From positions 1 to 47,531 of the forward strand of contig WGDA01000051.1 in assembly GCA_015493505.1 (NCBI GenBank): a stretch of DNA of 47,531 bases, read 5' to 3'. Source of the stretch: Pseudomonadota bacterium. GTDB taxonomy: Bacteria; Desulfobacterota; S145-22. This document shows, one piece after another, positions 35,916 to 44,962 of the stretch; position 1 is the first letter of the stretch; every line of letters begins with the position of its first letter. The translations under genes were made by a program, and so were the position numbers. Under the pieces are notes generated by a model. The model worked only from the letters and a program-made list of their open reading frames with translations. It searched no databases and was not told where the DNA came from.

Positions 35916-37097
35916 ATGAAGAGAGGATTTTTGGCGTTAACCATTGTAGCGGCTTTTTTGATGGTGGGCTGGACCATGACAACGCCCACGCCTGCCGCGG
36001 CCAGGACCATTGTCATTGGCCTCAACATTCCTCTGACCGGTGACATTCCAAAGGTTGGTGAGAGCAGCAAGAACGCGGCGGAAATGTGGCTTTCTGATAT
36101 CAAAAAGGCGGGTGGCCTCAAGGTTGGCGGGAAAACATATAAAGTAAAACTTGCCATTGAAGACAACGAGTCCCAGGCGAGTTCGGCTGTGTCGGCCGCG
36201 ACCAAGCTGATTACTGAGGATGAAGCGTTGGCCATCGTGGGGCCCCAGGCCTCGAAACAGGCAGTACCCGCCGGTGAGGTTTGCAACAATTACAAGACAC
36301 CCATGATCAGTCCGTGGTCCACGAACCCCGCCACTACCAAAGATCGTCCCTTCGTCTTCCGCGGATGTTTCCTTGATTCCTTTCAGGGGCCCGTGATCGC
36401 GAATTTTGTCACCCAGGAATACCATTTTACCAAGGCGGCGGTTCTGTATGACGTGGCCAGCGACTATCCGAAGGGGCTGGCAGGGTATTTCAAAAAGGCG
36501 TGGGAAAAGCTTCATGGCGCCGGATCTGTGGTTGCTTTCGAAAGCTTCACCACGGGTGATACGGACTTCAGCTCTCAGCTGACAAGAATTATCAAATCAG
36601 ACGCCCAGTTTTTGTTCCTGCCGCAATACTATAACGAAGTTCCCCTGATCGTTCAGCAGGCCCACGCACTTGGATGGAAGAAACCCATCGTGGGCAGCGA
36701 CAGCTGGGGATCCCCTCAGACGATTAAACTCTGCGGGAAAGACTGCTATGGTTGTTTCTTTGTGTCCCACTTTGTCGCAAAAGGCGCCAAGGGGATCACG
36801 AAAGCCTTCTGTGATCGGTACCAGGCGAAATATGGCGAAGAGCCTGATGACGTGGCGGCCCTGACGTGGGATTCTCTCCACATCATCCAGAAGGCCATCG
36901 AGAACTGCGGAAAATTGACAGGAAATCTGAAAAAGGATCGCGTTCTGGTACGGAATGCCATGGCGAAGATCAAGGATTTTCAGGGAATTACCGGCAAGAT
37001 GACCTTCACGGAGGAAGGCGACCCGATCAAATGTGCCGTGATCGTCAAGATCAATGACAAGGGCGAATATGTGTTCTACAAATCTGTTTGCCCTTAA
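35916..37097 (+). CDS. Amino-acid ABC transporter substrate-binding protein (LivK/LivJ-like)
   Basis: Periplasmic type I binding protein for branched-chain or small amino acids. The 393-residue product has a signal peptide ending AAA at about 28, then IVIGLNIPLTGDIPKVGESSKNAAEM (shown in part), VAIED-like KLAIEDNESQA, IVGPQASKQAVPAGE and the second lobe around GDTDFSSQLTRI. No lipobox is present, so it should be soluble. The mature part contains nine cysteines (including CGKDCYGC near 278-285), many for this family, and could hold disulfides. The preferred substrate cannot be told from sequence; the ald/alr neighbours make alanine or BCAA plausible. Confidence 0.92.
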   Translation: MKRGFLALTIVAAFLMVGWTMTTPTPAAARTIVIGLNIPLTGDIPKVGESSKNAAEMWLSDIKKAGGLKVGGKTYKVKLAIEDNESQASSAVSAATKLITEDEALAIVGPQASKQAVPAGEVCNNYKTPMISPWSTNPATTKDRPFVFRGCFLDSFQGPVIANFVTQEYHFTKAAVLYDVASDYPKGLAGYFKKAWEKLHGAGSVVAFESFTTGDTDFSSQLTRIIKSDAQFLFLPQYYNEVPLIVQQAHALGWKKPIVGSDSWGSPQTIKLCGKDCYGCFFVSHFVAKGAKGITKAFCDRYQAKYGEEPDDVAALTWDSLHIIQKAIENCGKLTGNLKKDRVLVRNAMAKIKDFQGITGKMTFTEEGDPIKCAVIVKINDKGEYVFYKSVCP

Positions 37098-37109
37098 TCA
37101 CCTCTAATT

Positions 37110-37150
37110 AGGTGGGATTTCCCCCGGCACTCCCGGGGGGAGTCCCACCT
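37110..37150 (+). promoter_or_regulatory. Strong hairpin between binding-protein gene and livH
   Basis: AGGTGGGA (37110-37117) pairs with TCCCACCT (37143-37150), and inside it CCCCCGG (37121-37127) pairs with CCGGGGG (37133-37139). No T-run follows. Such hairpins between a binding-protein gene and its permease genes usually protect the upstream message or limit read-through, giving more binding protein than permease. A competing small stem, CACCT/AGGTG, is possible at 37100-37114. Confidence 0.6.
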
Positions 37151-37227
37151 GAACATCGAAATAAGCAGATAGTTGTATAACCTCTTTTAAGTTTTGTGCG
37201 GTCCGGAGATAGTGAGGAGCTGAAGCT

Positions 37228-38160
37228 ATGAGCTTAATGACTTTTCTGTTACAGAATGTCCTCAATGCCCTGCAATGGGGAAGCTTTTATGCCATCATCG
37301 CCCTGGGTTACGCCATGGTTTACAGTATCCTGATGCTGTTTAACTTTGCCCATGGCGACATTTTCATGGCGGGATCTTATATCGGATTCGGGATTGCCAC
37401 GGGGCTGTTGTATCTGGTCACGTCCGGGATCATCGCGATGCCGCATTGGCTGATTCTGGTGCTGACCATTATTTTATCGATGTTTGTGACCTCATTCCTG
37501 GGAATTCTCGTTGAAAGGATTGGGTATCGCCCGTTGAGAAACGCCCCACGGGCTTCCGCCGCGATTACCGGTCTTATGATTGGGATTATTCTGGAGACGG
37601 CAAACCTGGCACTGCTCGGCGCGAAACGTCGCGGGTTTCCGGCCCTGATTACCCAAAAGGTTTATACGATTGGGGGTGCCTTCGTTACCAACAGGAAGAT
37701 TTTGGTTGTGGTGGTCTCCATTGGCCTGATGCTTTTGCTGGATCAGTTTGTGCGCAAGACCAAGTGGGGAATGGCCATGCGTGCCATGTCCTATGATTTC
37801 GTGGTGGTTCCCCTGATGGGGGTCTCTATCGACATCATAGCTCCCCTGACATTCGCCATCGGCTCCGCCCTGGCCGCGGCGGGTGGGGTCCTGTACGGCA
37901 TCTCATACCCGGTTCTGAACCCTTACATGGGAATTATCATCGGGTGGAAGGCCTTCGTCGCGGCGATCCTGGGTGGCCGCGGGTCTATCATGGGAGCTGC
38001 GCTCGCGGGGTTTTTATTGGGATTCATTGAAATTTTTGTGGCTACGGTTTTTCCCTCGACTTTGCGGGACTTGATAGCCTTTTCTATCGTCTTGGTGATA
38101 CTGACGTTTCGGCCTTACGGTTTCTTTGGCAAGCCTTATAGTGCCAAACTGCGGTTGTGA
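37228..38160 (+). CDS. livH: Branched-chain amino-acid ABC transporter permease
   Basis: Inner-membrane permease, 310 residues with about eight membrane segments. LivH-type features are ALGYAMVYSILMLFNFAHGD near residue 26 (given in part), the coupling-helix region with AMRAMSYDFVVVPLMGV near 186-202, and the final SIVLVILTFRPYGFFGK. GTGAGGAG precedes the ATG. Confidence 0.93.
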   Translation: MSLMTFLLQNVLNALQWGSFYAIIALGYAMVYSILMLFNFAHGDIFMAGSYIGFGIATGLLYLVTSGIIAMPHWLILVLTIILSMFVTSFLGILVERIGYRPLRNAPRASAAITGLMIGIILETANLALLGAKRRGFPALITQKVYTIGGAFVTNRKILVVVVSIGLMLLLDQFVRKTKWGMAMRAMSYDFVVVPLMGVSIDIIAPLTFAIGSALAAAGGVLYGISYPVLNPYMGIIIGWKAFVAAILGGRGSIMGAALAGFLLGFIEIFVATVFPSTLRDLIAFSIVLVILTFRPYGFFGKPYSAKLRL

Positions 38161-38237
38161 TAAATCGGGACGGAAGTTTTCGTTCCGAGTGCCCCAGAGT
38201 GAAATGAAGCCGAAAATTTTAGAAACGAGGAAATGGG

Positions 38238-39533
38238 ATGAAAGAGAGGAAAAATAAGCGATTTTCAAGGATTCGGGAAATGTTTTCCGGGATCCCCGCC
38301 CTGGGATGGCTGGTGGGGGCGTTGGTGGCCGTGATTATCGAGTACTATTTTGGAAACTCCCTGGCGGATTTCCTTCACATGGACAGGCTGCCGGTCCTCT
38401 TTGGTGTCGTGGTCATACTGAAAAGGCCCCTGGATATTCCTGGCGCTTTCGTCTATGTGATGTTGATTTACGCTATTCCAATCGCCGTTGTCGCCCGCCT
38501 GACGTCGAGACTGATGAACCGGATCGCAGGCTTCTTCGACCGGCTGCCCCTGTGGGTTTCGGCCATCGTTCATCTCATCCTGCTTTATTATGTGCTGAGC
38601 GTGTGGACGGACCTGAGTGATTATCGGTTGTTGATATTGAAGCTATCCCTCATCGCGATTATGGTGACGTTGAGCCTGAATGTCATCAACGGTTATATGG
38701 GAGAGTTTTCCTGCTCCCACCCGGGGTTCATGGCTTTGGGGGCCTATGTGTCGTCTATCTTTTCGGTGGGCCTGTTTGTCAATGACCGGATTCTCGGGCA
38801 TGCCCTGCTTGGGGTTGTCCCCGCCTGGGTTGGCCAGCTGGTCTTCCCCATAGGATTGCTTCTCGGCGGGGCAATTGCCGCGATCGGGGCGCTGATTGTT
38901 GCCATTCCTTCTTTCCGCACGCGCGGGGATTATCTGGCCATTATTTCACTGGCGTTCATGTTTATCGTCAAAAGCCTTTTTGACAACCTGGGCTTTCTCG
39001 GAGGCGCGCGAGGATTGGGATCCCAGCCGGACTGGGCAACCCTGCCGACCATCTTTATCTGGGCGGTTCTTTGCATCTGGACTATCAATAACTTTGTGGA
39101 ATCGACGATGGGCAAGGCCCTGAACGCCGTCCGGGATGAGGAATCCGCGGCGGAGTCCATGACGGTCAACACGCGGAAGACCAAGATGATCGCCTTCATG
39201 TTTGGGGCATTCTGGGCTGGTATTGCGGGTGGGTTGTTTGCCCACGTCTTGCGCTATGTCAATCCGGGAACATTTGGCCTGAGAAAGTTGGCGGAAGTGC
39301 TCGCCATGGTCTATTTCGGCGGGTTGAATTCCGTGATCGGATCTATCGTGGGGGCCGTGGGTTTCAACCTGTTGAGCGAGATGCTCCGGCCGCTTGAAAT
39401 CATTAAGTGGATTATCATTCCGACCTTGCTGATCCTGGTGATGATCTTTCGACCCACCGGTCTCATCGCCTTTAAGCATTTTGACGTGAGAGAAATCTTG
39501 AAGCCGAAACTGAAAGCGAAGGAAAGGATGTAG
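38238..39533 (+). CDS. livM: Branched-chain amino-acid ABC transporter permease
   Basis: Second permease of the Liv system, 431 residues, close to the length of E. coli LivM. The N-terminal third carries extra membrane segments. The core shows LNVINGYMGEFSCSHPGFMALGAY, then FRTRGDYLAIISLAF, GKALNAVRDEESAAESMTVN (the coupling loop), and the end LLILVMIFRPTGLI. GAGG lies 7 nt before the ATG. It follows livH by 77 bp and precedes livG by 4 bp. Confidence 0.93.
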   Translation: MKERKNKRFSRIREMFSGIPALGWLVGALVAVIIEYYFGNSLADFLHMDRLPVLFGVVVILKRPLDIPGAFVYVMLIYAIPIAVVARLTSRLMNRIAGFFDRLPLWVSAIVHLILLYYVLSVWTDLSDYRLLILKLSLIAIMVTLSLNVINGYMGEFSCSHPGFMALGAYVSSIFSVGLFVNDRILGHALLGVVPAWVGQLVFPIGLLLGGAIAAIGALIVAIPSFRTRGDYLAIISLAFMFIVKSLFDNLGFLGGARGLGSQPDWATLPTIFIWAVLCIWTINNFVESTMGKALNAVRDEESAAESMTVNTRKTKMIAFMFGAFWAGIAGGLFAHVLRYVNPGTFGLRKLAEVLAMVYFGGLNSVIGSIVGAVGFNLLSEMLRPLEIIKWIIIPTLLILVMIFRPTGLIAFKHFDVREILKPKLKAKERM

Positions 39534-39537
39534 GACC

Positions 39538-40308
39538 ATGCCGCTGCTTCAGGTTAAGAATATGACACATTATTTCGCGGGTCTGAGGGCCGTTCACAAC
39601 TATAACCTGACCATTGAGCCGGGAGAGGTCCATGGCCTCATCGGGCCGAACGGTGCCGGAAAGACCACCATCTTTAACCTTATAACGGGGGTGTACCGGC
39701 CCACGGAAGGAGAGATTACCCTGGAGGGGAAAAGCCTGATTGGCCTGTTCCCTCATGAGATTGCCTCTATGGGGCTGGGACGCACCTTTCAGAACATGAA
39801 ACTCTGGCGGCACATGACGGTACTTGAGCACGTGAAGATGGCGCATTATTCCGAGTTGACCTACGGCCTTGTGGGGGCCTTTTTCGGAACCGCGAAACGC
39901 TACAAAGAGGAAGAGGAAATCGAGCAGCACTCCTATGAACTGCTCAGACTGCTGGGGATTGAAAATATCGCGGACCAGAACGTGCTGAATCTTCCCTACG
40001 GCGTTCAGCGCAAGGTCGAGATGGCCAGGGCCCTGGCGATACGGCCGCGGATTCTGTTCCTGGATGAGCCAACCGTCGGCATGACGCCGGAGGAACTGAA
40101 GGAAATGATGGACGTTTTCCGGAAGGTTCACGAAGAATTCGGGCTGGCCATTTTCCTGATTGAGCACAGGATGAAAGTGGTAATGGAATTGTGTGAACAG
40201 ATCCAGACACTGAATTTCGGAGAAGTAATCGCGGAGGGAACACCGGAAGAGATTCAAAACAATCCCAAGGTCATCGAGGCGTATCTGGGTAAAGAGGAGG
40301 TTGAATAA
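39538..40308 (+). CDS. livG: Branched-chain amino-acid ABC transporter ATPase LivG
   Basis: Nucleotide-binding subunit, 256 residues. Walker A GPNGAGKTT is at 36-44, the signature region reads LPYGVQRKVEMARAL as is common in LivG (in place of LSGGQ), and Walker B ILFLDEPTVGM follows. The C-terminal LivG extension IAEGTPEEIQNNPKVIEAYLG is complete. Its stop codon overlaps the livF ATG by one base (TAATG). Confidence 0.95.
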   Translation: MPLLQVKNMTHYFAGLRAVHNYNLTIEPGEVHGLIGPNGAGKTTIFNLITGVYRPTEGEITLEGKSLIGLFPHEIASMGLGRTFQNMKLWRHMTVLEHVKMAHYSELTYGLVGAFFGTAKRYKEEEEIEQHSYELLRLLGIENIADQNVLNLPYGVQRKVEMARALAIRPRILFLDEPTVGMTPEELKEMMDVFRKVHEEFGLAIFLIEHRMKVVMELCEQIQTLNFGEVIAEGTPEEIQNNPKVIEAYLGKEEVE

Positions 40309-41021
40309 TGCTTTTGGAGGTGGAAAATCTCCGGGTTTCGTACGGACACATCAAGGCCCTCCATGGAATCAGCTTCAAGGTGGATGAAGGGGAAATCGTC
40401 TGTATTATTGGCGCGAACGGGGCCGGGAAAAGTACGACCTTACGCGCCCTGTCCCGGATGGTCGATGTGGAAGAAGGGACAAAGATGCTGTTCAACGGGA
40501 AAGACATGCTGAAATACAAACCAGAGAAAGTCGTCAGTGAGCTGGGCATCTCCCACGTGCCGGAAGGCCGGCGCCTTTTCGGAAACCTGACCGTTCTGGA
40601 AAACCTGAAGCTGGCTACCTTTGCGAGAAAGGATAAGGAGAACATCAAAAAGGACATGGAGCGGATGTTTTCCATCTTTCCCCGGCTTGAAGAGAGAAGG
40701 CATCAGGAGGCGGAAACGCTGAGCGGGGGCGAACAGCAGATGCTGGCGGTTGCCCGCGCCTTTATGAGCGCCAAAAAGGTGATGCTTCTGGACGAGCCTT
40801 CCATGGGACTGGCTCCCAAACTGATGCTAAGCATGTTTGATTCCCTGGCGGAGATTAGCCGGGAGGGCACGACCATTCTTCTGGTGGAGCAGAATGCGCG
40901 CCTGGCCTTGAAATTCGCGCGTCGGGGATATGTTCTTGAGGTGGGGAATCTGGTTCTTCAAGGCGATTCCAAGGATCTGCTGAATAACCCTGAGGTCAAA
41001 AAGGCCTATCTTGGCGGGTAG
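40308..41021 (+). CDS. livF: Branched-chain amino-acid ABC transporter ATPase LivF
   Basis: Second ATPase, 237 residues. Walker A GANGAGKST at 35-43, HVPEGRRLFGNLTVLENL (Q-loop side), signature LSGGEQQMLAVARA and Walker B VMLLDEPSMGL. GAGGAGG within the end of livG serves as its ribosome site. It ends 14 bp from the convergent lrp-like gene. Confidence 0.95.
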   Translation: MLLEVENLRVSYGHIKALHGISFKVDEGEIVCIIGANGAGKSTTLRALSRMVDVEEGTKMLFNGKDMLKYKPEKVVSELGISHVPEGRRLFGNLTVLENLKLATFARKDKENIKKDMERMFSIFPRLEERRHQEAETLSGGEQQMLAVARAFMSAKKVMLLDEPSMGLAPKLMLSMFDSLAEISREGTTILLVEQNARLALKFARRGYVLEVGNLVLQGDSKDLLNNPEVKKAYLGG

Positions 41022-41035
41022 GCGATCCCCCAAAT

Positions 41036-41479
41036 TTACAGAAGATAGGGCACCATGTGGTTGTATCCCTTGTAAACCACGAAGGTTTCCACGGACTGAA
41101 CCTCTTTGACCTTCGAAACCTCCTCGGAGATGAAGTCGAGGAGGCGGAATTCCTCGTTGAACAAGACTGTCACGATGATATCGAACCGGCCGGTCACGAC
41201 ACAGGCCGAAACCACGCCTTTAAGCTTGCTGAATTCCTCAGCCCGACTGATGAGATTCATGGAGCTTAGCTTCACGCCGATGATGGCTGTCCGGTGATCG
41301 GGAATCTTCTCCGGATTCACCAGACCCCTGATATCCAGAACCCCTTCGGAAACCATGGCGTTGACACGCCCCCGAACGGTATTTTCCGAGATCCCCAGGT
41401 CCTGCGCGATTTTTCTGAAGGATTCACGGCCGTTTCGAAGGTGGCGAATGATGGCAAGGTTTGTGGCGTCTATCTTCAT
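41036..41479 (-). CDS. Lrp/AsnC-family transcriptional regulator
   Basis: The 147-residue regulator has an N-terminal helix-turn-helix (SFRKIAQDLGISENTVRGRVNAMVSEGVL, about 19-47) and a C-terminal RAM ligand/oligomer domain (about 66-143). Such proteins sense amino acids. Placed last in the ald-alr-lrp run and facing the liv operon, it is a good candidate for control of alanine catabolism and uptake. A possible operator is the TTGCATTT/AAATGCAA repeat at 43800-43841. GGGAG precedes the ATG. Confidence 0.9.
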   Translation of the reverse strand: MKIDATNLAIIRHLRNGRESFRKIAQDLGISENTVRGRVNAMVSEGVLDIRGLVNPEKIPDHRTAIIGVKLSSMNLISRAEEFSKLKGVVSACVVTGRFDIIVTVLFNEEFRLLDFISEEVSKVKEVQSVETFVVYKGYNHMVPYLL

Positions 41480-41513
41480 TTCTTATCTCCCGTAAGTTCA
41501 GGCGTGTCGCAAT

Positions 41514-42653
41514 TTATGTGATGTGGCGGTCCCTGTCAAGATAGATTCGTGGAAGCCGGGGGGACATGCGGCTGACAATCTCATAATTGATGGTCTCCAC
41601 CTTTTCAGCGATGTCATCGGCTGAGATGGTTTCCTCCCCCTGTTTGCCCAGGAAAACAATTTCCTCACCACGATCGCAACCTTCCACATCGGTCACATCG
41701 ACCATAAACTGATCCATGCAGACCCGGCCGACGATGGGGCACCGCCTGCCATGGACGAGGACCTCGCCCCGGTTGGAAAGCGCCCGCGGGATGCCGTCGG
41801 TGTATCCCATGGGGACCGTCCCGATCCGGGATTCCCGGGGCGTGATAAAGGTGCACCCATAACTGATGGGGGTTCCTTTGGGAACCTCCTTCACGTGAAC
41901 AAGCTTAGCCTTGACGCGCATCACGGGGCGCAGCGTGATTTTGGGGCGCCGCGCCATCTCCACGTCGGGATAAAGGCCGTAAAGCGAAATCCCGATTCTT
42001 ACCAGGTCCAGGTGCATGTGAGGGTAATTAATGGTGGTGGCGCTGTTGGCCATGTGGCGGATTTTGAACTGAACGCCCCTTTCACTAAGGGCGTTGAGAA
42101 ATTTTTGAAACCGGCTGAACTGCTCCTGGGCGAATGATCCATCGGGGTTGTCTGCCCACGCCTGGTGGCTGTAGATGCCCTCTACGTCCAGATGACGGAG
42201 GGATATTATCTCCCTGATTTCCTCAATGGAATCATCCGTCGGAAGGAATCCGATCCGGCCCATGCCCGTATCGATCTTTAGGTGAACCCGAGCGGGCTTA
42301 CCCACATTGCGTGCCACTTTGTCGAGGGCTCGGGCCTCCTCGGGCGCGTAAAGGGTTAGGGTTAAATCGCGTGCCACGGCTTCAGGGAAGTCTTCTATGG
42401 GGGTGTGGCCAAGAATGAGAATCGGGAGGGTTACGCCACTTTCCCTCAACGCGATCGCTTCCTGGAGGAGAGCGACCCCGAAATGAGAAACCCCCTCTTT
42501 TTCCAGCACAGGCGCGAGGCGCGAGGCGCCGTGTCCGTAGGCGTCCGCCTTGATGATTCCCATGATGCATGATCCGGGAGACAGGTGCTTTTTAAAAACA
42601 GTGACGTTGTGCCTCAAGGCCTCCAGATCGATTTCAATCCACGCCTCACGCAT
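41514..42653 (-). CDS. alr: Alanine racemase
   Basis: PLP enzyme interconverting L- and D-alanine, 379 residues. The PLP lysine is K35 in IIKADAYGHG. The catalytic tyrosine region is ISYGCTFITPRESRIGTVPMGYTDG (in part), and the C-terminal CMDQFMVDVTD motif is intact. It lies 14 bp after ald. It can supply D-alanine for the wall, and with Ald it also lets D-alanine be oxidised (the DadX-like catabolic role). Confidence 0.96.
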   Translation of the reverse strand: MREAWIEIDLEALRHNVTVFKKHLSPGSCIMGIIKADAYGHGASRLAPVLEKEGVSHFGVALLQEAIALRESGVTLPILILGHTPIEDFPEAVARDLTLTLYAPEEARALDKVARNVGKPARVHLKIDTGMGRIGFLPTDDSIEEIREIISLRHLDVEGIYSHQAWADNPDGSFAQEQFSRFQKFLNALSERGVQFKIRHMANSATTINYPHMHLDLVRIGISLYGLYPDVEMARRPKITLRPVMRVKAKLVHVKEVPKGTPISYGCTFITPRESRIGTVPMGYTDGIPRALSNRGEVLVHGRRCPIVGRVCMDQFMVDVTDVEGCDRGEEIVFLGKQGEETISADDIAEKVETINYEIVSRMSPRLPRIYLDRDRHIT

Positions 42654-42667
42654 TGTATGCCATCCGG

Positions 42668-43774
42668 TTAGAAATCGACCTGCTCAAGAGGCAGGTCGAA
42701 CGCCTCAGCCACGGCCGGATAGCAGATTTTCCCGTCGATGAGGTTCAGGCCCTTTTTAAGGGCGGGGTCAACCGCCATTGCCTTTTGGTATCCCTTGTTG
42801 GCAATTTCAAGCCCGTACGCCAGCGTTACGTTGGTCAGGGCGATGGTCGATGTCCTGGGTACAGCTCCCGGCATGTTGGCCACGCAGTAGTGCACCACGT
42901 CATCCACGATGAAGGTGGGGTCCTCATGCGTCGTGGGGTGAGAGGTTTCACAGCATCCACCCTGATCGATGGCGATATCCACGATGGCGGAGCCCGGCAT
43001 CATCTGTTTGATGATATCCCTGGTGATAAGCTTGGGCGCGCGCGCGCCCGGAATCAGCACGGATCCGATGACCAGGTGGCTGTTGACGCATTCTTCTTCG
43101 ATATTAGCGGGGTTGGACATGATGGTGACCAGGCGGAAATCGGAGATGTCCTCGAGATAGCGCAGGCGCATGGGGTTTTTGTCAAGGATGGAAACCTGGG
43201 CGCCAATTCCCACCGCCACCACGGCCGCGGAATACCCCACCACGCCGCCGCCGATAATCGTGACGCGCGCCGGTCGGACGCCGGAAATCCCGGACAGCAG
43301 AATGCCCATCCCACCGTTTTGCGCTTCAAGGCAATAGGCTCCCATCTGGATGGACAGCCTCCCGGCGACTTCACTCATGGGCGAAAGAAGCGGAAGAGAT
43401 CCGTCTTCAAGCTGAACCGTTTCGTAGGCGATACCGACAATCCTTTTCTCAAGGAGCTTTTCGGTCAGCTCCCGGTTCGCGGCCAGATGGAGATACGTGA
43501 AGATAATCTGTCCTGGCTTCATCCGGTCCAGTTCAGGCCCAATGGGCTCTTTGACCTTCATAATCATGTCCGCTTCCGCCCAGACATCTTCCGGCCTTTC
43601 CAGAATCGTCGCGCCGGCCTTCAAGTATTCCTCGTTTCTAAAGCCAGACCCCAGACCAGCGTCTTTTTCGACAAAGACCTTATGCCCGTTGGCGACAAAG
43701 GCGCGAACGCCTGCGGGAGTTGCCGCGACACGTTTTTCGGCGGATTTAATCTCTTTTGGGATGCCGATTTGCAT
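42668..43774 (-). CDS. ald: Alanine dehydrogenase
   Basis: NAD-dependent oxidative deamination of L-alanine to pyruvate and ammonia. The 368-residue product has MQIGIPKEIKSAEKRVAATPAGV (start, in part) with the substrate-binding Arg/Lys, the KVKEP motif near 74, the catalytic His in FTYLHLAANRELTE, and the Rossmann GGGVVGYSAAVVAVGIGAQV near 174. GGAGGAG precedes the ATG. First gene of ald-alr-lrp. It is the main link from amino-acid uptake to pyruvate in this region. Confidence 0.97.
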   Translation of the reverse strand: MQIGIPKEIKSAEKRVAATPAGVRAFVANGHKVFVEKDAGLGSGFRNEEYLKAGATILERPEDVWAEADMIMKVKEPIGPELDRMKPGQIIFTYLHLAANRELTEKLLEKRIVGIAYETVQLEDGSLPLLSPMSEVAGRLSIQMGAYCLEAQNGGMGILLSGISGVRPARVTIIGGGVVGYSAAVVAVGIGAQVSILDKNPMRLRYLEDISDFRLVTIMSNPANIEEECVNSHLVIGSVLIPGARAPKLITRDIIKQMMPGSAIVDIAIDQGGCCETSHPTTHEDPTFIVDDVVHYCVANMPGAVPRTSTIALTNVTLAYGLEIANKGYQKAMAVDPALKKGLNLIDGKICYPAVAEAFDLPLEQVDF

Positions 43775-43799
43775 AATCTCCTCCTTTCTGCCCCTCTAA

Positions 43800-43841
43800 T
43801 TGCATTTTACGCAGTATATCCCAAGTCTTAAACAAATGCAA
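43800..43841. promoter_or_regulatory. Inverted repeat overlapping the ald promoter
   Basis: TTGCATTT (43800-43807) and AAATGCAA (43834-43841) form a perfect 8-bp inverted repeat with 34 bp between centres, about three helical turns. One arm covers the -35 and the other lies downstream of the -10, so a bound regulator such as the nearby Lrp-like protein could loop over the promoter. Confidence 0.5.
43813..43841 (-). promoter_or_regulatory. ald promoter
   Basis: On the minus strand TTGCAT (43841-43836), 17-bp spacer, TATACT (43818-43813). The -10 matches 5 of 6 and the -35 matches 4 of 6. The leader is about 30 nt. Confidence 0.6.
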
Positions 43842-44003
43842 ACACCTTTTTGCGAACGTCAGAGAGATGAAAAATTTCATGGCACGCATGCGGGAAGGGT
43901 CGTTCCTTTTTAAAAGGAGGCGGCATGCCGAGGGGATTCAGGCAGGTCGCGGGCGCGCTGTCGTATTGAGTTTTTGCGTGTTATCCCATAAGGTAATACC
44001 ATC

Positions 44004-44921
44004 ATGGCCTCCGCGCTGAACACCATCCTTCCTATCTTTATCGTCATCGGATTGGGGTTTGTTATTCGAAAGAAAGGATGGCTGACCGATGCCTTCATGT
44101 CATCTGGCAATAAGGTTCTTTACATGGTGGCCGTGCCCTGCCTTCTGTTCCACAAAATTTCGACGGCACCGTTTCACGCGAGCTTCTCGCCCCATCTGAT
44201 CCTCGCGTGCGCCGTGGCCATCGCCTTCATGTGGGTGGGTGCGCTCGTGCTCGGCCGGGTTTTGAAGCTCGATCGGGGAAGCTGGGCCACCTTTGTTCAG
44301 ACCAGCATTCACGGGAATATCGGGTACATCGGACTGGCGGTCTGTTACTACAGCTTTGACGACAAAACCTTTGGGGTGGCGGGGGTTCTGGCGGGGTTTT
44401 TTATCATTACGCAGAACGTTTTTTCTATTACGTCCTATCACCTGATTGCGGACCAGGGGGCAAAGCACCGGGGAGGCACGGTGATTAAGCTGCTGGTCAA
44501 CCCGATTATCCTGTCCACTTTTGCCGGGCTCGCTTTCTCCTTTTTTCGGATTCCCCTGCCTCACATCATCAACAAAAGCCTGATGATTATCAGCAAGATG
44601 GCGCTGCCCACCGCCCTTCTGATTATTGGAGGGTCTCTCGATATGGGGCAGGTTTTCAGCGATATCAGGCTGTCTCTCTTTTCATCCGCGTTGAAAATGG
44701 TGGGGCTTCCCCTCATAGGCGTTGGGTTTTTCTATCTTTTTTCCGTGCCTGCGCCTCTCTGGGTGGTCGGGCTGGTGCTTCTTCCGACCCCCTCTGCCAT
44801 TACCTGTTACATCATGTCGCGGGAGCTGAATGGTGACCCGGATCTGGCCTCTTCGACTGTCACCACCTGTACCCTTCTGTCCCTGATTACCTTTGTTTTC
44901 TGGCTTTCTGTTTCGGGATAA
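44004..44921 (+). CDS. AEC-family transporter
   Basis: Membrane transporter of the auxin-efflux-carrier family (PF03547 type), 305 residues with about ten membrane segments and inverted-repeat topology. Typical stretches are ILPIFIVIGLGFVIRKKGWL at the start, SIHGNIGYIGLAV near 100 and MALPTALLIIGGSL near 200. Bacterial members move malate, malonate or amino acids; the substrate is not evident here. It is divergent from ald, separated by 229 bp. The ATG follows a poor ribosome site. Confidence 0.9.
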   Translation: MASALNTILPIFIVIGLGFVIRKKGWLTDAFMSSGNKVLYMVAVPCLLFHKISTAPFHASFSPHLILACAVAIAFMWVGALVLGRVLKLDRGSWATFVQTSIHGNIGYIGLAVCYYSFDDKTFGVAGVLAGFFIITQNVFSITSYHLIADQGAKHRGGTVIKLLVNPIILSTFAGLAFSFFRIPLPHIINKSLMIISKMALPTALLIIGGSLDMGQVFSDIRLSLFSSALKMVGLPLIGVGFFYLFSVPAPLWVVGLVLLPTPSAITCYIMSRELNGDPDLASSTVTTCTLLSLITFVFWLSVSG

Positions 44922-44962
44922 CCCTTATGGGTAATTGTGGATGAATGATGATGGAGGTACGC

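Noticed and set aside
37110-37150. Intergenic liv hairpin as an intrinsic terminator
   Set aside because: No T-run follows the stem; the downstream permease genes have no convincing promoter of their own and need read-through.
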